This document shows positions 9,922 through 19,208 of a stretch of DNA of 64,000 bases, in pieces (positions within the stretch are counted from its first letter, which is position 1; every line of letters begins with the position of its first letter). The notes beneath the pieces were generated by a model, which saw nothing but the letters and a program-made list of their open reading frames with translations, was not told the DNA's origin and did no database searches. Position numbers and translations under genes: made by a program. The DNA comes from Pedobacter xixiisoli. GTDB taxonomy: Bacteria; Bacteroidota; Bacteroidia; Sphingobacteriales; Sphingobacteriaceae. The stretch covers positions 310,001-374,000 of the forward strand of contig NZ_OCMT01000003.1 in assembly GCF_900215335.1 (NCBI RefSeq). The letters run 5' to 3'.

Positions 9922-9955
9922 AAGAAAAGCCCCGATTTACATCGGGGCTTTTCTT
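9922..9955. terminator. Bidirectional terminator between convergent genes
   Basis: A perfect 15-bp stem, AAGAAAAGCCCCGAT/ATCGGGGCTTTTCTT (9922-9936, 9941-9955), with A and T tracts on both sides. It serves the OmpA gene (+) and the lipoprotein gene (-). Confidence 0.9.
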
Positions 9956-9963
9956 ATTTAAGA

Positions 9964-10440
9964 TTATTTACATTCTGTAGTAACGAAATCAAATTTTCCT
10001 CTTTCAAAATTGATTGGCTTATCCTTTGCAAAATAAGACCTGCCAAAAGAGGTTTCTATTACTCCAACACCCATTTTCAAATTCGTTCCTTGTTTAAGAA
10101 ATACCAATGGATTAGAAAACTCTTGCTTGTTTTGTCCAGTTTTGAAAGAATAATCTACATAAAGTGTATCTCCTTTAAATTCACCTCTAACAATGCCATT
10201 GTTATGCGGTTTTTCAGCGTACTTAATTACTAAATCGCCTATTACTTTAACGCTGTCAATAACCTTAAGGTCTAAAATGGCACTGTCTCCCTCAAAAGAT
10301 GCAGTGTAACATTGTTTCACCGTATCCGCAACTACTTTGCTGGTTTCTTCTTTCGATTCTTTATTTCCTCCTTGGCCGCAACTATAGGCAAGGGGTAGCG
10401 CTAAAAACGCCCAAGCTAAATGTTTAAGTTTCATGTTCAT
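9964..10440 (-). CDS. Hypothetical lipoprotein
   Basis: 158 residues. The N-terminus is a lipoprotein signal with Cys21 in LAYSC. The mature part is Lys/Asp-rich and mostly beta-strand-like, with no motif I recognise; one other Cys follows (KQCYTASFEG) and one sits near the C-terminus (TTECK), and they could form a disulfide. It is monocistronic, convergent with the OmpA gene, and precedes no related gene. A start two codons later (MKLKHLAW) is equally possible. Function unknown. Confidence 0.75.
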   Translation of the reverse strand: MNMKLKHLAWAFLALPLAYSCGQGGNKESKEETSKVVADTVKQCYTASFEGDSAILDLKVIDSVKVIGDLVIKYAEKPHNNGIVRGEFKGDTLYVDYSFKTGQNKQEFSNPLVFLKQGTNLKMGVGVIETSFGRSYFAKDKPINFERGKFDFVTTECK

Positions 10441-10553
10441 TGTTTTTTGTTTAGAGTATAACTTAGTAAAAGTTGGAAATGTTTGTCACCAGTTAAGTTA
10501 CAAATAATAATTATAAGCTTTATAAAGGGATGAAATACGATAGGGGTTTCCAT

Positions 10554-10584
10554 AAAAAAAGCCCCGATTTTTTCGAGGCTTCTT
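10554..10584 (-). terminator. Terminator of the xyl operon
   Basis: Read on the minus strand, GCCTCGA pairs with TCGGGGC (one U-G pair) around an A-rich loop and is followed by seven T. It lies just after the symporter stop codon. Confidence 0.8.
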
Positions 10585-10602
10585 CTACAATTATAGGTTA
10601 TG

Positions 10603-12291
10603 CTACCAATAAACTGTGTATAATGCTACTATAATTCCGATGATTAATAACGCACCAACTGCAAACTTGGAATCGGTTTTGAACATTTTGGTATCCACTT
10701 CCAATCCATTTGGTACAACGCCTCGTTTATTTTCTAGCACACTAATAATGTACATTCCAATCACTGCAAATAGGAATACAAAACCCATTCTATCTAAGAA
10801 AGGAATCTCGTAAAGTAAGCTTCCATCTTTTTGCAATACTTGCTTTGAAAATCCCATTGGACTAAGGAATTCTAGGTTGGCAAAATTAGGTAACGCTTTA
10901 AAGAATACCGATAAACCGAAACCTCCAATAGTTGCAAAAAGTGCTGCGTTACTGGTTGTTTTCTTCCAAAAGAAACCTAAGATAAACATGGCAAATATCC
11001 CTGGAGAAACAAAACCGGTGTACTCTTGGATAAACTCGAAACCTCCTTTTTTATCGATACCTAAAAATGGTGCAATAAGTACCGCAACCAACATGGATAT
11101 CAAAATAGTTGCTCTGCCAATCCAAACCTGTTTTTTCTCATCTGCTGCTGGATTGATTCGCTTTTTGTAAATATCTAAGGTGAAAATTGTGGCAATACTA
11201 TTTGCTTTACCTGCTAACGAAGCCACTACAGCGGCAGTAAGTGCGGCAAAAGAAAGACCTTTTAATCCAGAAGGTAAAAGGTTTAGTAATACGGGATATG
11301 CTTTGTCTTGTACTAATTCGCCATTTACCATCATTTCTTGTTGGAAATAGCCGTTTTTAAATAGTACATAAGCTGCAATACCTGGTAATACTACAATTAC
11401 TGGCATTAATAATTTTAAAAATGCAGCAAATAAAATCCCTCTACGGGCTGTTTTTAAATCTGCTCCTAAAGCTCTTTGAGTGATGTATTGATTACAGCCC
11501 CAATAGTTTAAGTTTACAATCCACATACCGCCAAATAACACAGTTAAGCCAGGTAAACTAATGTAGTGGTTATTGTCTGGCTTCAATATCATGTGGAAGT
11601 GGCTGTCGGCTTGTTGCGTGATATGTTTAAAACCTTCAATAGCACCTTCTGTACCAAAGTGTTTGGCCACTAAATCAAGTGCGAGATAGGTTGTTGCCAA
11701 TCCGCCTAAAATCAAAAAGAAAACCTGAATTACATCTGTAAAACCGATTACCTTCATTCCTCCCAGAGTGATGATTACAGCAAATACGGCCAAGAATATC
11801 ATACAAGCGGTTAAGCTAATTCCTGATATACTACTGATGGCCAATGCACCCAGAAATAGGATTGAAGTAAGGTTTACTACTACATATAACAGCAACCAAA
11901 ACACTGCCATAATCATAGCTACAGTTCCATTATAGCGTTCGTGCAGGAACTGTGGCATAGTGTAAATCTTGTTTTTTAGATATACTGGAATAAAAAATAC
12001 AGCTACCACGATTAAGGTTGCTGCGGCCATCCATTCGTAAGTTGCTATGGCAAGCCCCATGGTAAAACCATTTCCGCTCATGCCAATAAATTGCTCGGCA
12101 GAAATGTTAGAGGCAATTAGTGATGCACCAATAGCCCACCATGTTAAAGAACCTTCTGCAAGGAAATAATCTTTAGAATCTTCTGTTTTGGATTTTTTCT
12201 TGTAATAGATGTAAAAGCCATACGCTGCTACAATTACAAAGTATACAAAGAACACAATATAGTCCTTTATATCTAGTACATTACTGTTCAT
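10603..12291 (-). CDS. SGLT-type sodium/sugar symporter (probably xylose)
   Basis: 562 residues with about 14 hydrophobic helices, a member of the solute:sodium symporter family. Family marks visible: GASLIASNISAEQFIGMSGNGF in the first helices, and NYWGCNQYITQRALGA, the equivalent of the SGLT sugar-transporter signature W..DQ.IVQR. It couples Na+ entry to sugar uptake at the inner membrane. It is the third gene of a minus-strand run xylB-xylA-symporter (124 bp after xylA), so D-xylose is the most likely substrate. The substrate is inferred from context, not read from the sequence. Confidence 0.9.
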   Translation of the reverse strand: MNSNVLDIKDYIVFFVYFVIVAAYGFYIYYKKKSKTEDSKDYFLAEGSLTWWAIGASLIASNISAEQFIGMSGNGFTMGLAIATYEWMAAATLIVVAVFFIPVYLKNKIYTMPQFLHERYNGTVAMIMAVFWLLLYVVVNLTSILFLGALAISSISGISLTACMIFLAVFAVIITLGGMKVIGFTDVIQVFFLILGGLATTYLALDLVAKHFGTEGAIEGFKHITQQADSHFHMILKPDNNHYISLPGLTVLFGGMWIVNLNYWGCNQYITQRALGADLKTARRGILFAAFLKLLMPVIVVLPGIAAYVLFKNGYFQQEMMVNGELVQDKAYPVLLNLLPSGLKGLSFAALTAAVVASLAGKANSIATIFTLDIYKKRINPAADEKKQVWIGRATILISMLVAVLIAPFLGIDKKGGFEFIQEYTGFVSPGIFAMFILGFFWKKTTSNAALFATIGGFGLSVFFKALPNFANLEFLSPMGFSKQVLQKDGSLLYEIPFLDRMGFVFLFAVIGMYIISVLENKRGVVPNGLEVDTKMFKTDSKFAVGALLIIGIIVALYTVYW

Positions 12292-12415
12292 TTAGTCTTG
12301 GTTTATTTGAGGTTAGGTGTTGTTTAACAATCAAATGTATTGTTCGTAAGTTATAAAAACAATAGTTGATGTGTTGAAAGTACACTTAGCATTACGCTAA
12401 GTGTACTTGGTGGAA

Positions 12416-13747
12416 TTAAATATATCTATTAATTAAGTTTTCGATGTATTCTTGTCTACCACTTCTTACTTCGGGTTCGCCATTTTCGGCAGCGTAGTTT
12501 CTAAGGTCTTCTAAACTTAAAAGTCCCTTTTCAAATTCAGCACCTTTTCCACTATCAAAAGAAGCATATCTTTCTGTTCTTATTTTTTTGTAATCCGATT
12601 TTTGAAGGATATTATCAGCTGTGATTAATGCTCTTGCAAATAAATCCATTCCACCGATGTGTGCATAGAACAAATCCTTTTGGTCGGTAGAATTTCTGCG
12701 GATTTTAGCATCGAAGTTAACACCGCCACCCTGTAAACCACCACCTTCTAAAATAATCAACATCGCTTCGGTCAGTTCATTAATATCATTAGGAAATTGG
12801 TCGGTATCCCATCCATTTTGGTAATCTCCACGGTTGGCATCGATAGAACCTAATAAACCATTATCAACCGCTACCTGTAACTCGTGTTGGAAGGTGTGAC
12901 CAGCTAAAGTTGCATGGTTTACTTCTAAGTTTAATTTAAAATCTTCCAATAAATCATACTGTTGTAAGAATGATTTTACGGTTGCTGCATCATAATCGTA
13001 TTGGTGCTTAGATGGTTCGCAAGGTTTTGGCTCTATAAAAAATGTTCCTTTGAAACCATTTTTACGGGCATAGTCTTTAGCAGCATGTAAGAATTTTGCC
13101 AAATGCTCTTGCTCACGTTTCATGTTGGTATTTAGCAAGCTCATGTAGCCTTCTCTTCCGCCCCAGAATACATAATTCTCACCACCTAGAGCGATGGTTG
13201 CATCTAAAGCCGCTTTAACTTGTGCACCGCCATGTGCCAGTACATGGAAATCTGGGTTGGTTGAAGCACCGTTCATGTAGCGTTGGTGGCTAAACAAGTT
13301 TGCCGTTCCCCAAAGTAACTTTACACCACTTTCTGCTTGTTTTTGTTTCGCATAATCTACAATTGCTTGTAAGCGACGTTCGTTTTCTACTACGTTATCC
13401 GTGTAGTCTACCAAATCCACATCGTGGAAACAATAGTAAGGCAATTGCATTTTAGTAATGAACTCAAAAGCAGCATCCATTTTATCTTTTGCACGTTCTA
13501 CAGCATCAGCTTTTGCATCCCAAGGGAACACATGAGTTGCACCGCCAAATGGGTCGGCTCCATTTCCATTAAATGAATGCCAGTAAGCACAAGCAAATTT
13601 AAAATGCTCGTTCATGGTTTTACCAGCTACAACTTTGTTGGCATCGTACCATCTAAACGCAAGCGGATTATTGCTTTCTAAACCTTCGTATTTAATTTGG
13701 TCGATACCGCTAAAAAATTCCTTTTCTCCTTTAACTACTTTTGTCAT
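12416..13747 (-). CDS. xylA: Xylose isomerase
   Basis: 443 residues, the usual length for class II xylose isomerases. It converts D-xylose to D-xylulose in the cytosol using two divalent metals. Visible active-site elements: the catalytic His/Asp in [11 protein letters not shown], metal-binding Glu and Lys in [17 protein letters not shown], Glu and His in [16 protein letters not shown], and the Asp cluster in [20 protein letters not shown]. Start ATG at 13747 ([12 protein letters not shown]) matches the family. It lies 90 bp downstream of xylB and upstream of the symporter, probably in one operon. Confidence 0.97.
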   Translation of the reverse strand: MTKVVKGEKEFFSGIDQIKYEGLESNNPLAFRWYDANKVVAGKTMNEHFKFACAYWHSFNGNGADPFGGATHVFPWDAKADAVERAKDKMDAAFEFITKMQLPYYCFHDVDLVDYTDNVVENERRLQAIVDYAKQKQAESGVKLLWGTANLFSHQRYMNGASTNPDFHVLAHGGAQVKAALDATIALGGENYVFWGGREGYMSLLNTNMKREQEHLAKFLHAAKDYARKNGFKGTFFIEPKPCEPSKHQYDYDAATVKSFLQQYDLLEDFKLNLEVNHATLAGHTFQHELQVAVDNGLLGSIDANRGDYQNGWDTDQFPNDINELTEAMLIILEGGGLQGGGVNFDAKIRRNSTDQKDLFYAHIGGMDLFARALITADNILQKSDYKKIRTERYASFDSGKGAEFEKGLLSLEDLRNYAAENGEPEVRSGRQEYIENLINRYI

Positions 13748-13837
13748 CGTTTTTGTTTTTTGATTTGGCTGATAGTTTACAGTTGATAGCTCATAATTCT
13801 AGTCTAGTTTTAAGCCATCACTATCATTCGTTGACCA

Positions 13838-15319
13838 TCAATCCTTTAATTGTCTAATTAATATTTCTTTCCAATCTTGATAAATTGGTTCGTATGCTTG
13901 TGTATTTTTTGGTTCGATGTATTTTAATACGTGATGATTGGTAAATGCTTCTGCTGTGCTGCTGAAAATTCCGGCACCTACGCCAGCTCCTAAAGCTGCC
14001 CCCACACTACCATCATTATCATATAGCTCTACTGGAGTATTGGTAACGTCTACAAATGTTTGAGCAAATAAATCACTCAGAAACAAATTGGCTCTTCCAG
14101 CTCTAATCACTGTGGGCTGCATCTTGTTTTCACGCATAATGTCTAAGCCGTATCTAAAAGCGAAGGCGATACTTTCCTGAACAGCTCTAAAAATATGCGA
14201 CTGCTCATGTGTGTTAAGGTCAATCCCTACAAATTGAGCACCTGTATATTTGTTGTTTAACATCCGCTCTGCGCCATTGCCAAAAGGTAAAGCTCTTAGC
14301 GACTTACTACCAATTGGCGCTTGGGAAGCGATATGATTTAACTCGTTGTAACTTAAATTAGGAGCGAAAGTGTGTTTAGCCCAACGATACATGCTGCCCG
14401 TGCCATTGATGCAAAGCAATACGCCGGTTCTTAATTCATCGGTACTGTAATTCACATGGGCAAAAGTGTTTACCCTCGATTGTTTATCGTAGGTGAGTTG
14501 GTCGCTTACGCCATAAATTACGCCTGAAGTTCCTGCAGTTGCCGCAACTTCTCCAGGTTGCAATACATTTAGAGACAAAGCATTATTGGGTTGGTCGCCA
14601 GCTTTGTAAGCAACAGGAATGCCTGCTGTTAAACCAAGTGAGCTTGCAATACTTTCCCGAACCTGCCCGTGAGACGAAAACAACGGTCTTATTTCTGGAA
14701 TTACATTCTTATCTAAACCGTAGTGACTTAAAACATCCTCAGAAATTTGGTTTTGCTGGAAATCCCAGAAAACACCTTCGGAAAGTGCCGAAATACTAGT
14801 GGTGATTTCTCCTGTTAATTTCATTGCGATGAAATCTCCAGGAAGCATGATCTTGTCTATTTTGCTATAAATCTCTGGCTCGTTTTGTTTTACCCAAGCT
14901 AACTTAGAAGCTGTAAAATTTCCAGGGGAATTAAGTAAAGTAGAAAGTGATTTTTCATGACCGATGCTATCGAAAGCTTGGTTGCCTAAGTCTACAGCCC
15001 TGCTATCGCACCAAATAATTGAATCCCTTAATACTTCCTGGTTTTTATCTACAACCACCAATCCATGCATTTGATAACCAATGCCAATTGCTTTAATTTC
15101 CTTTGGATTGAAAAGTTGCAGCGCATTTAATTTTAAGATAGCTTGTTGGGCGTTATGCCACCAATCCACTGGCGATTGCTCTGCCCAGCCTGTAGCCAAA
15201 GATTTAATGGGCGTTTCTTCTTCTGGATATTGCACCGTTGCCACACTTTTTTGAGTGGTAGCGTCTACAACTGCAACCTTTATGGAAGAAGTGCCTATAT
15301 CAATGCCTAATAAATACAT
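13838..15319 (-). CDS. xylB: Xylulokinase
   Basis: 493 residues of the FGGY carbohydrate kinase family. It phosphorylates D-xylulose to xylulose 5-phosphate for the pentose phosphate pathway. It carries the N-terminal phosphate-1 motif LGIDIGTSSIKVAVVD, the sugar-binding segment WCDSRA, and AGDQPNNALSLNVLQPGE with TAGTSGVIYGV in the C-terminal lobe. Position as first gene of the xyl operon, right behind a promoter with a LacI-type operator, supports the xylulose assignment over other FGGY substrates. Confidence 0.95.
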   Translation of the reverse strand: MYLLGIDIGTSSIKVAVVDATTQKSVATVQYPEEETPIKSLATGWAEQSPVDWWHNAQQAILKLNALQLFNPKEIKAIGIGYQMHGLVVVDKNQEVLRDSIIWCDSRAVDLGNQAFDSIGHEKSLSTLLNSPGNFTASKLAWVKQNEPEIYSKIDKIMLPGDFIAMKLTGEITTSISALSEGVFWDFQQNQISEDVLSHYGLDKNVIPEIRPLFSSHGQVRESIASSLGLTAGIPVAYKAGDQPNNALSLNVLQPGEVAATAGTSGVIYGVSDQLTYDKQSRVNTFAHVNYSTDELRTGVLLCINGTGSMYRWAKHTFAPNLSYNELNHIASQAPIGSKSLRALPFGNGAERMLNNKYTGAQFVGIDLNTHEQSHIFRAVQESIAFAFRYGLDIMRENKMQPTVIRAGRANLFLSDLFAQTFVDVTNTPVELYDNDGSVGAALGAGVGAGIFSSTAEAFTNHHVLKYIEPKNTQAYEPIYQDWKEILIRQLKD

Positions 15320-15344
15320 ATTGAATTTTGAGTTTTATATTTGG

Positions 15345-15366
15345 TTTATGCAAACGGTTGCATAAA
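15345..15366. promoter_or_regulatory. LacI-family operator in front of xylB
   Basis: Nine-base inverted arms TTTATGCAA/TTGCATAAA surround a central ACGG, giving a GCAAaCGgTTGC core of the kind bound by LacI-family repressors. It overlaps the xylB -7 box and the expected transcription start. Confidence 0.75.
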
Positions 15367-15392
15367 GATAGATGTTAAATTAATAATGTCAA
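15363..15392 (-). promoter_or_regulatory. xylB promoter
   Basis: Minus strand: TTG (15390-15392), a 19-base spacer, then TATCTTTA (15363-15370), close to the Bacteroidota consensus TTG-N19-21-TAnnTTTG with A for the last G. The -7 element is inside the operator. Confidence 0.6.
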
Positions 15393-15426
15393 ATATTTTG
15401 TAAAAAAGTTTTGAGGATGAAGTGTT

Positions 15427-16443
15427 TTACTCGGTAATTCCAGTAGATTGCCGATCTACTAAAGAGGGCTCGATAACAATGTTGCTGATTTTTTGACTAG
15501 GCTTGTTTTGAATGGTACTTAGAAAAAGCTTGGCACATTCTGCTCCCATTTGGTTAGGATGCTGGTCTATCGTGGATAGGCTGGGAGTGATATAGGCTGA
15601 AAAAGCTTCGTTGGCAAAACCAATAACGCCGATTTGAGGTGGAGTTTCGTTGATTTCCTTCAGCTTCTTAATTACACCGAGTGCAGTAAAATCATCGGCA
15701 GCAATGATTGCATCAGGTTTATTTTTCGAACGTATTAATTTGCCAGCCCCAAATCTTCCATCCTTAATAGATAATCCTCCAAAAATAATGTTATCCTCGT
15801 TGAGTGGTAAATTGTAATCAGCCAATGCGGCTTTATAACCTTTTAAGCGGTCGTTAAAAATGCGGATTTGATGTGATGTTGTAACGTAGGCGATGTTTTT
15901 ATACCCTTGTTCTATCAAATGTTGGGTAGCCATGTAACCAGCTTTAAAATCATCTAAAGTTACGGTTGGTACTTTCAGCTTTTCGTGTACACGGTCAAAC
16001 AAAATTAACGGTTTATTCTGTTTGATCACTTCTTCAAAATGTGTTACATCTTCGGTTTCCAAGGAAAGAGAGGCCATAATGCCATCAACTTGTGCTTCTA
16101 GCAAAGTTTTTACCCCATTAATTTCGGAAGCCACCGACTCGTTAGATTGGTATAGGATGATACGATATCCGCTGTCCTTTAAACCTTCCTCAATGCTATG
16201 AATAATAGAAGCGAAAAAATGGGCTTGTACACTGGGTACAATTACGCCAATAATGTACGTGCGGCCTGATTTTAACGCCGAAGCCAACTTGTTTGGGCTG
16301 TAGTTTAGCCTTTTTGCTGCTTCGAAAACAGCTTGGCGTGTAGCATCGCTTATTGCGGGAAAACCACTTAAAGCTCTAGAAACTGTAGAAACAGTAACGT
16401 TTAGCTCTTTAGCAATATCGTAAATAGTGGTTTTCTTATTCAA
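15427..16443 (-). CDS. LacI-family transcriptional regulator (probable xylose repressor)
   Basis: 338 residues. The N-terminal LacI helix-turn-helix (TIYDIAKELNVTVSTVSRALSG) and hinge helix (PNKLASALKSGRT) are followed by a periplasmic-binding-protein-like sensor domain (IIGVIVPSVQAHFFASII onward). The start codon is TTG at 16443: an in-frame stop lies eight codons upstream (agc-taa-acc), and no ATG follows before the HTH. It sits 107 bp upstream of xylB in the same orientation, with a palindromic operator between them. The effector (xylose or xylulose) and repressor sign are inferred. Confidence 0.9.
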   Translation of the reverse strand: MNKKTTIYDIAKELNVTVSTVSRALSGFPAISDATRQAVFEAAKRLNYSPNKLASALKSGRTYIIGVIVPSVQAHFFASIIHSIEEGLKDSGYRIILYQSNESVASEINGVKTLLEAQVDGIMASLSLETEDVTHFEEVIKQNKPLILFDRVHEKLKVPTVTLDDFKAGYMATQHLIEQGYKNIAYVTTSHQIRIFNDRLKGYKAALADYNLPLNEDNIIFGGLSIKDGRFGAGKLIRSKNKPDAIIAADDFTALGVIKKLKEINETPPQIGVIGFANEAFSAYITPSLSTIDQHPNQMGAECAKLFLSTIQNKPSQKISNIVIEPSLVDRQSTGITE

Positions 16444-16517
16444 TATATAGTTGGTTTAGCTTTTAACAAAGCAAACAAAAATTACTTGATAATACAATAA
16501 TTAGAAAAAATAGCGCC

Positions 16518-16533
16518 TCGGTTGTGCAACCGA
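16518..16533. terminator. Palindrome downstream of the DUF2130 gene
   Basis: TCGGTTG/CAACCGA with a two-base TG centre. On the minus strand a T-run follows seven bases later, so it may be a weak terminator of the DUF2130 gene. It is also upstream of the LacI-family gene and could be an operator, but its centre differs from the xylB operator. Confidence 0.4.
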
Positions 16534-16544
16534 TTGTTGATAAA

Positions 16545-17825
16545 TTATTCTAGAAGCAAATCTTCATCGTCTGTCAAGCTAAGTTGTATATTGTCGCTAC
16601 CAGCAATTCCTTCGATAGAACCTCGCACATGAGCAGCATTTAGTAATACTTTATCCAATTGCTTCTCTCTCGCTTTCCACATTTTTTCCATCGCATCTCT
16701 TTCGCGTTGTATAGACAATTTCATGCTCATGAAACCTTCCCTGATGGCTTTCCATTGCTCCGAAAACTCATTGCTGGTTAAGTAATCGTACAGCATGTGC
16801 ATTTTATCACCTTTATTATCTTGCGATTTTGCAGCGTTAAATAAACGTAAAATGCCATCACGTAAAACTGCAGATAAAGCTTGCACTTCATTAAAAGTAC
16901 AAATCCAAACGCCATCTCTTAAGCCAAAACAGTTCATGTCTTTGGGCATGTTCTGTGTAACTAAAACCGCAATTTCTGCTCCTTGGCTACGCATATCGGT
17001 TTTTAGTTTTTCAATCCAATCGTTAGCAAAAGCAACGGTACGTTTACTCTCATAAATGATATGCCCACATTCCTGTCCAAAATTATTCCTTACCGTTTGG
17101 ATACAGTCGGCACCACGAACGCCTTTGCCCACTTCCTGAATTAAGTCGAATGGGAACGAGCTGCGTAAAAGCTCTTCCAAAGCTAACTCTTGAATTTCAC
17201 CTTGTAACTGCATAGAACCTTGTTCAGCTTTACGCTTCATTTCTTCGGCAAGCTTCTTTTGGTCTTCAAGCTGTTTCTCTTTTTCAGCCAATTTCATCTT
17301 AAACTCGTGTTCGGCATTTTGCAAACGCTGGTTTTCGATGGCACGAATATCAACAGCCATTTTTTCACGCTCCTCCGCCATTTTCTTCTGGATGTCGAGT
17401 TCCATTTCCTCCTCCTTGCGTTTCATCTCATTGGCCAATTGCAAGTATTCCAACTCTTTCTGACGAGCAGTTTTTAGCTTTTCTTCGTTTTCCTTATTGG
17501 CATCATCTAACATTTTTAGCTTGTTTTCAAAATCAGCACTGATAGATTTACGCAAGTTTTCGCTTACAGATGCTTGTAGTGCTTCTTTTTCTTTGGTCAG
17601 TCGTTGCTCAAAAGCAAGTTCTTGTTGTTTTCTTTGTGTTTCAAAAACTTCCTCCTGTTGTTTCTTTTGTAATTCTAGCGTTTGAGCCTTTTTATCAAAT
17701 TCTTCCTGTTGTTTTTTCTTGAACGAAGCCATCTGCTCACGCAGTTCTTTCTTATATTCTTCGGCCATCACTTCTTCGATGGGAAAAGCATGGTTACAAT
17801 TAGGACATTTGATTTCTGTAGACAT
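16545..17825 (-). CDS. DUF2130 domain protein with zinc-knuckle-like N-terminus and coiled coil
   Basis: 426 residues from ATG 17825 (MSTEIKCPNCNHAFPIEEV); the frame opens ten codons earlier but the CPNC start matches the family. A CxxC motif at 7-10 is followed by ~190 residues of Lys/Glu/Gln-rich coiled coil. The C-terminal DUF2130 domain includes LLRSSFPFDLIQEVGKGVRGADCIQ and YESKRTVAFANDWIEKLK, reminiscent of restriction-endonuclease-like folds (inference). Function of the family is not established. It is divergent from the MFS gene, with an unusual 21-bp inverted repeat in between. Confidence 0.85.
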   Translation of the reverse strand: MSTEIKCPNCNHAFPIEEVMAEEYKKELREQMASFKKKQQEEFDKKAQTLELQKKQQEEVFETQRKQQELAFEQRLTKEKEALQASVSENLRKSISADFENKLKMLDDANKENEEKLKTARQKELEYLQLANEMKRKEEEMELDIQKKMAEEREKMAVDIRAIENQRLQNAEHEFKMKLAEKEKQLEDQKKLAEEMKRKAEQGSMQLQGEIQELALEELLRSSFPFDLIQEVGKGVRGADCIQTVRNNFGQECGHIIYESKRTVAFANDWIEKLKTDMRSQGAEIAVLVTQNMPKDMNCFGLRDGVWICTFNEVQALSAVLRDGILRLFNAAKSQDNKGDKMHMLYDYLTSNEFSEQWKAIREGFMSMKLSIQRERDAMEKMWKAREKQLDKVLLNAAHVRGSIEGIAGSDNIQLSLTDDEDLLLE

Positions 17826-17868
17826 ATGATATGAGTTTTTGAAAAAGAATACCAAAATTAAGCATTGT

Positions 17869-17963
17869 TAGCCACAGATGCACAGATAATGTTTTAGAAT
17901 AATGTATGCGACGCTATTAAATTAATTAGGTTATGATTTTATTTATCTGTGCATCTGTGGCTA
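17869..17963. repeat. 21-bp perfect inverted repeat with 53-bp spacer
   Basis: The arm at 17869-17889 (TAGCCACAGATGCACAGATA, then A) is the exact reverse complement of 17943-17963. A single degenerate arm recurs at 49428-49448. It lies in the divergent promoter region of the DUF2130 and MFS genes. Confidence 0.85.
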
Positions 17964-17980
17964 CTTATTGCCCGAATATG

Positions 17981-17988
17981 TACTTTTG
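17981..17988 (+). promoter_or_regulatory. Candidate -7 box for the MFS gene
   Basis: TACTTTTG fits TAnnTTTG, 17 bp before ATG 18006. The right arm of the inverted repeat (17943-17963) lies where -33 contacts would be. Confidence 0.5.
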
Positions 17989-18005
17989 CAGACCAACCAA
18001 AACAA

Positions 18006-19208
18006 ATGTTCACCAGTATTTTAAATGCCTATAAAACCTCGTTTTCTGGTCTTAGCCGACAAACGTGGATACTCAGTATCGTAATTTTAATTAACCGCTG
18101 TGGATTTATGGCGGTGCCATTTATGGGACTTTATGTTACGCAGGCTTTGCACAGGCCAGAATCTGATGCAGGAATTATTATCTCACTTTTTGGCGTAGGG
18201 TCTATTTTAGGAGCAGCGGCAGGAGGCAAGCTCACAGATGTTTTCGGTTATAGACCAGTACAAATCTTGGCTTCATTAATGGGCGGCCTTTTCTTTCTGT
18301 TTTTCGCCATGGTCGAAGATTTTACTTGGCTCTGTGTTTTGGCAGTAGTCATCAGTTTCTTCTCGGAAGCATTTAGACCAGCCAATTATACAGCAATTGC
18401 TTCTTACGCTGCCGAAGGAACAGAAACTCGTTCGTATTCGCTCAATCGTTTGGCAAATAACATTGGATGGGCTTTCGGGATAAGTATGGGCGGTATTATC
18501 GCATCCTATGATTACAAACTCCTATTTATGGTAGACGGAGGAGTGAGCGTTTTAGTAGCCATTGTGATTTTCTTTTCGTTACCAGCAAAGAAAGTACAAA
18601 GGAAAACGGCACAAGAGAAGAAAGAGATGAATGTGAGGAAGCCTTGGAAAGACGTTTCTTATGTTAAATTTCTGATTTTATGCGCCATGTTTACCACTTG
18701 TGCTTTTTTGATGTTTAGGGTAGTTCCAGTTTTTTATAAGGAAGTTTGGCATTTAAATGAAGCTTTGATAGGAATCATTTTAGGAATTAATGGAGTGGTG
18801 ATTGCCTTGGTGGAGATGGTAATGATTACCAAAATAGAAAATAAACGTTCGCCGATATTTTACATCGTACTAGGGGTGATCATTGTATCGTTCTCTTTTG
18901 CCGTTCTGATGTTGCCTAAGTCCATTCCCGTGGTTTTGGCAATCGTTAGTATTTTGTTATTTACTTTCGGAGAAATGTTTTCGCTGCCGTTTTTCAACAC
19001 TTTTGTAGTAAAACGAAGTAACGAATATAATAGAGGTTTGTATGCTGCTGGTTACACCTTAAGTTGGTCGGTGGCGCAAGTGGTAGGCCCAACTACTGGC
19101 TTTTATTTAGCGGAAAAATTTGGCTATAATGTTTTATGGATTTCGATAATTGTCCTTTTGCTACTGTGTGCTTATTTTTTCAGTAAGCTAAATCTCACAG
19201 AAGATTAG
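18006..19208 (+). CDS. Major facilitator superfamily transporter
   Basis: 400 residues with about 12 hydrophobic helices and a charged cytoplasmic loop near the middle (KKVQRKTAQEKKEMNVRKPW). The first helices contain the drug/proton antiporter-like motif A segment GSILGAAAGGKLTDVFGYRPVQ. It probably exports small molecules or drugs by proton antiport at the inner membrane; the substrate is not evident. ATG 18006 is chosen; the frame opens 19 codons upstream at a GTG, but that stretch overlaps the inferred promoter box. It is monocistronic. Confidence 0.88.
   Translation: MFTSILNAYKTSFSGLSRQTWILSIVILINRCGFMAVPFMGLYVTQALHRPESDAGIIISLFGVGSILGAAAGGKLTDVFGYRPVQILASLMGGLFFLFFAMVEDFTWLCVLAVVISFFSEAFRPANYTAIASYAAEGTETRSYSLNRLANNIGWAFGISMGGIIASYDYKLLFMVDGGVSVLVAIVIFFSLPAKKVQRKTAQEKKEMNVRKPWKDVSYVKFLILCAMFTTCAFLMFRVVPVFYKEVWHLNEALIGIILGINGVVIALVEMVMITKIENKRSPIFYIVLGVIIVSFSFAVLMLPKSIPVVLAIVSILLFTFGEMFSLPFFNTFVVKRSNEYNRGLYAAGYTLSWSVAQVVGPTTGFYLAEKFGYNVLWISIIVLLLLCAYFFSKLNLTED

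Noticed and set aside
16518..16533. Palindrome upstream of the LacI-family gene as a second xyl operator
   Set aside because: Its centre (TG) and flanks do not match the xylB operator core GCAAaCGgTTGC; a terminator of the DUF2130 gene is at least as likely.
17220..17477. Phe/Leu-rich plus-strand frame opposite the DUF2130 gene
   Set aside because: It mirrors the Lys/Glu-rich coiled coil on the other strand, which always gives Phe/Leu-rich antisense frames; no ribosome site or family.
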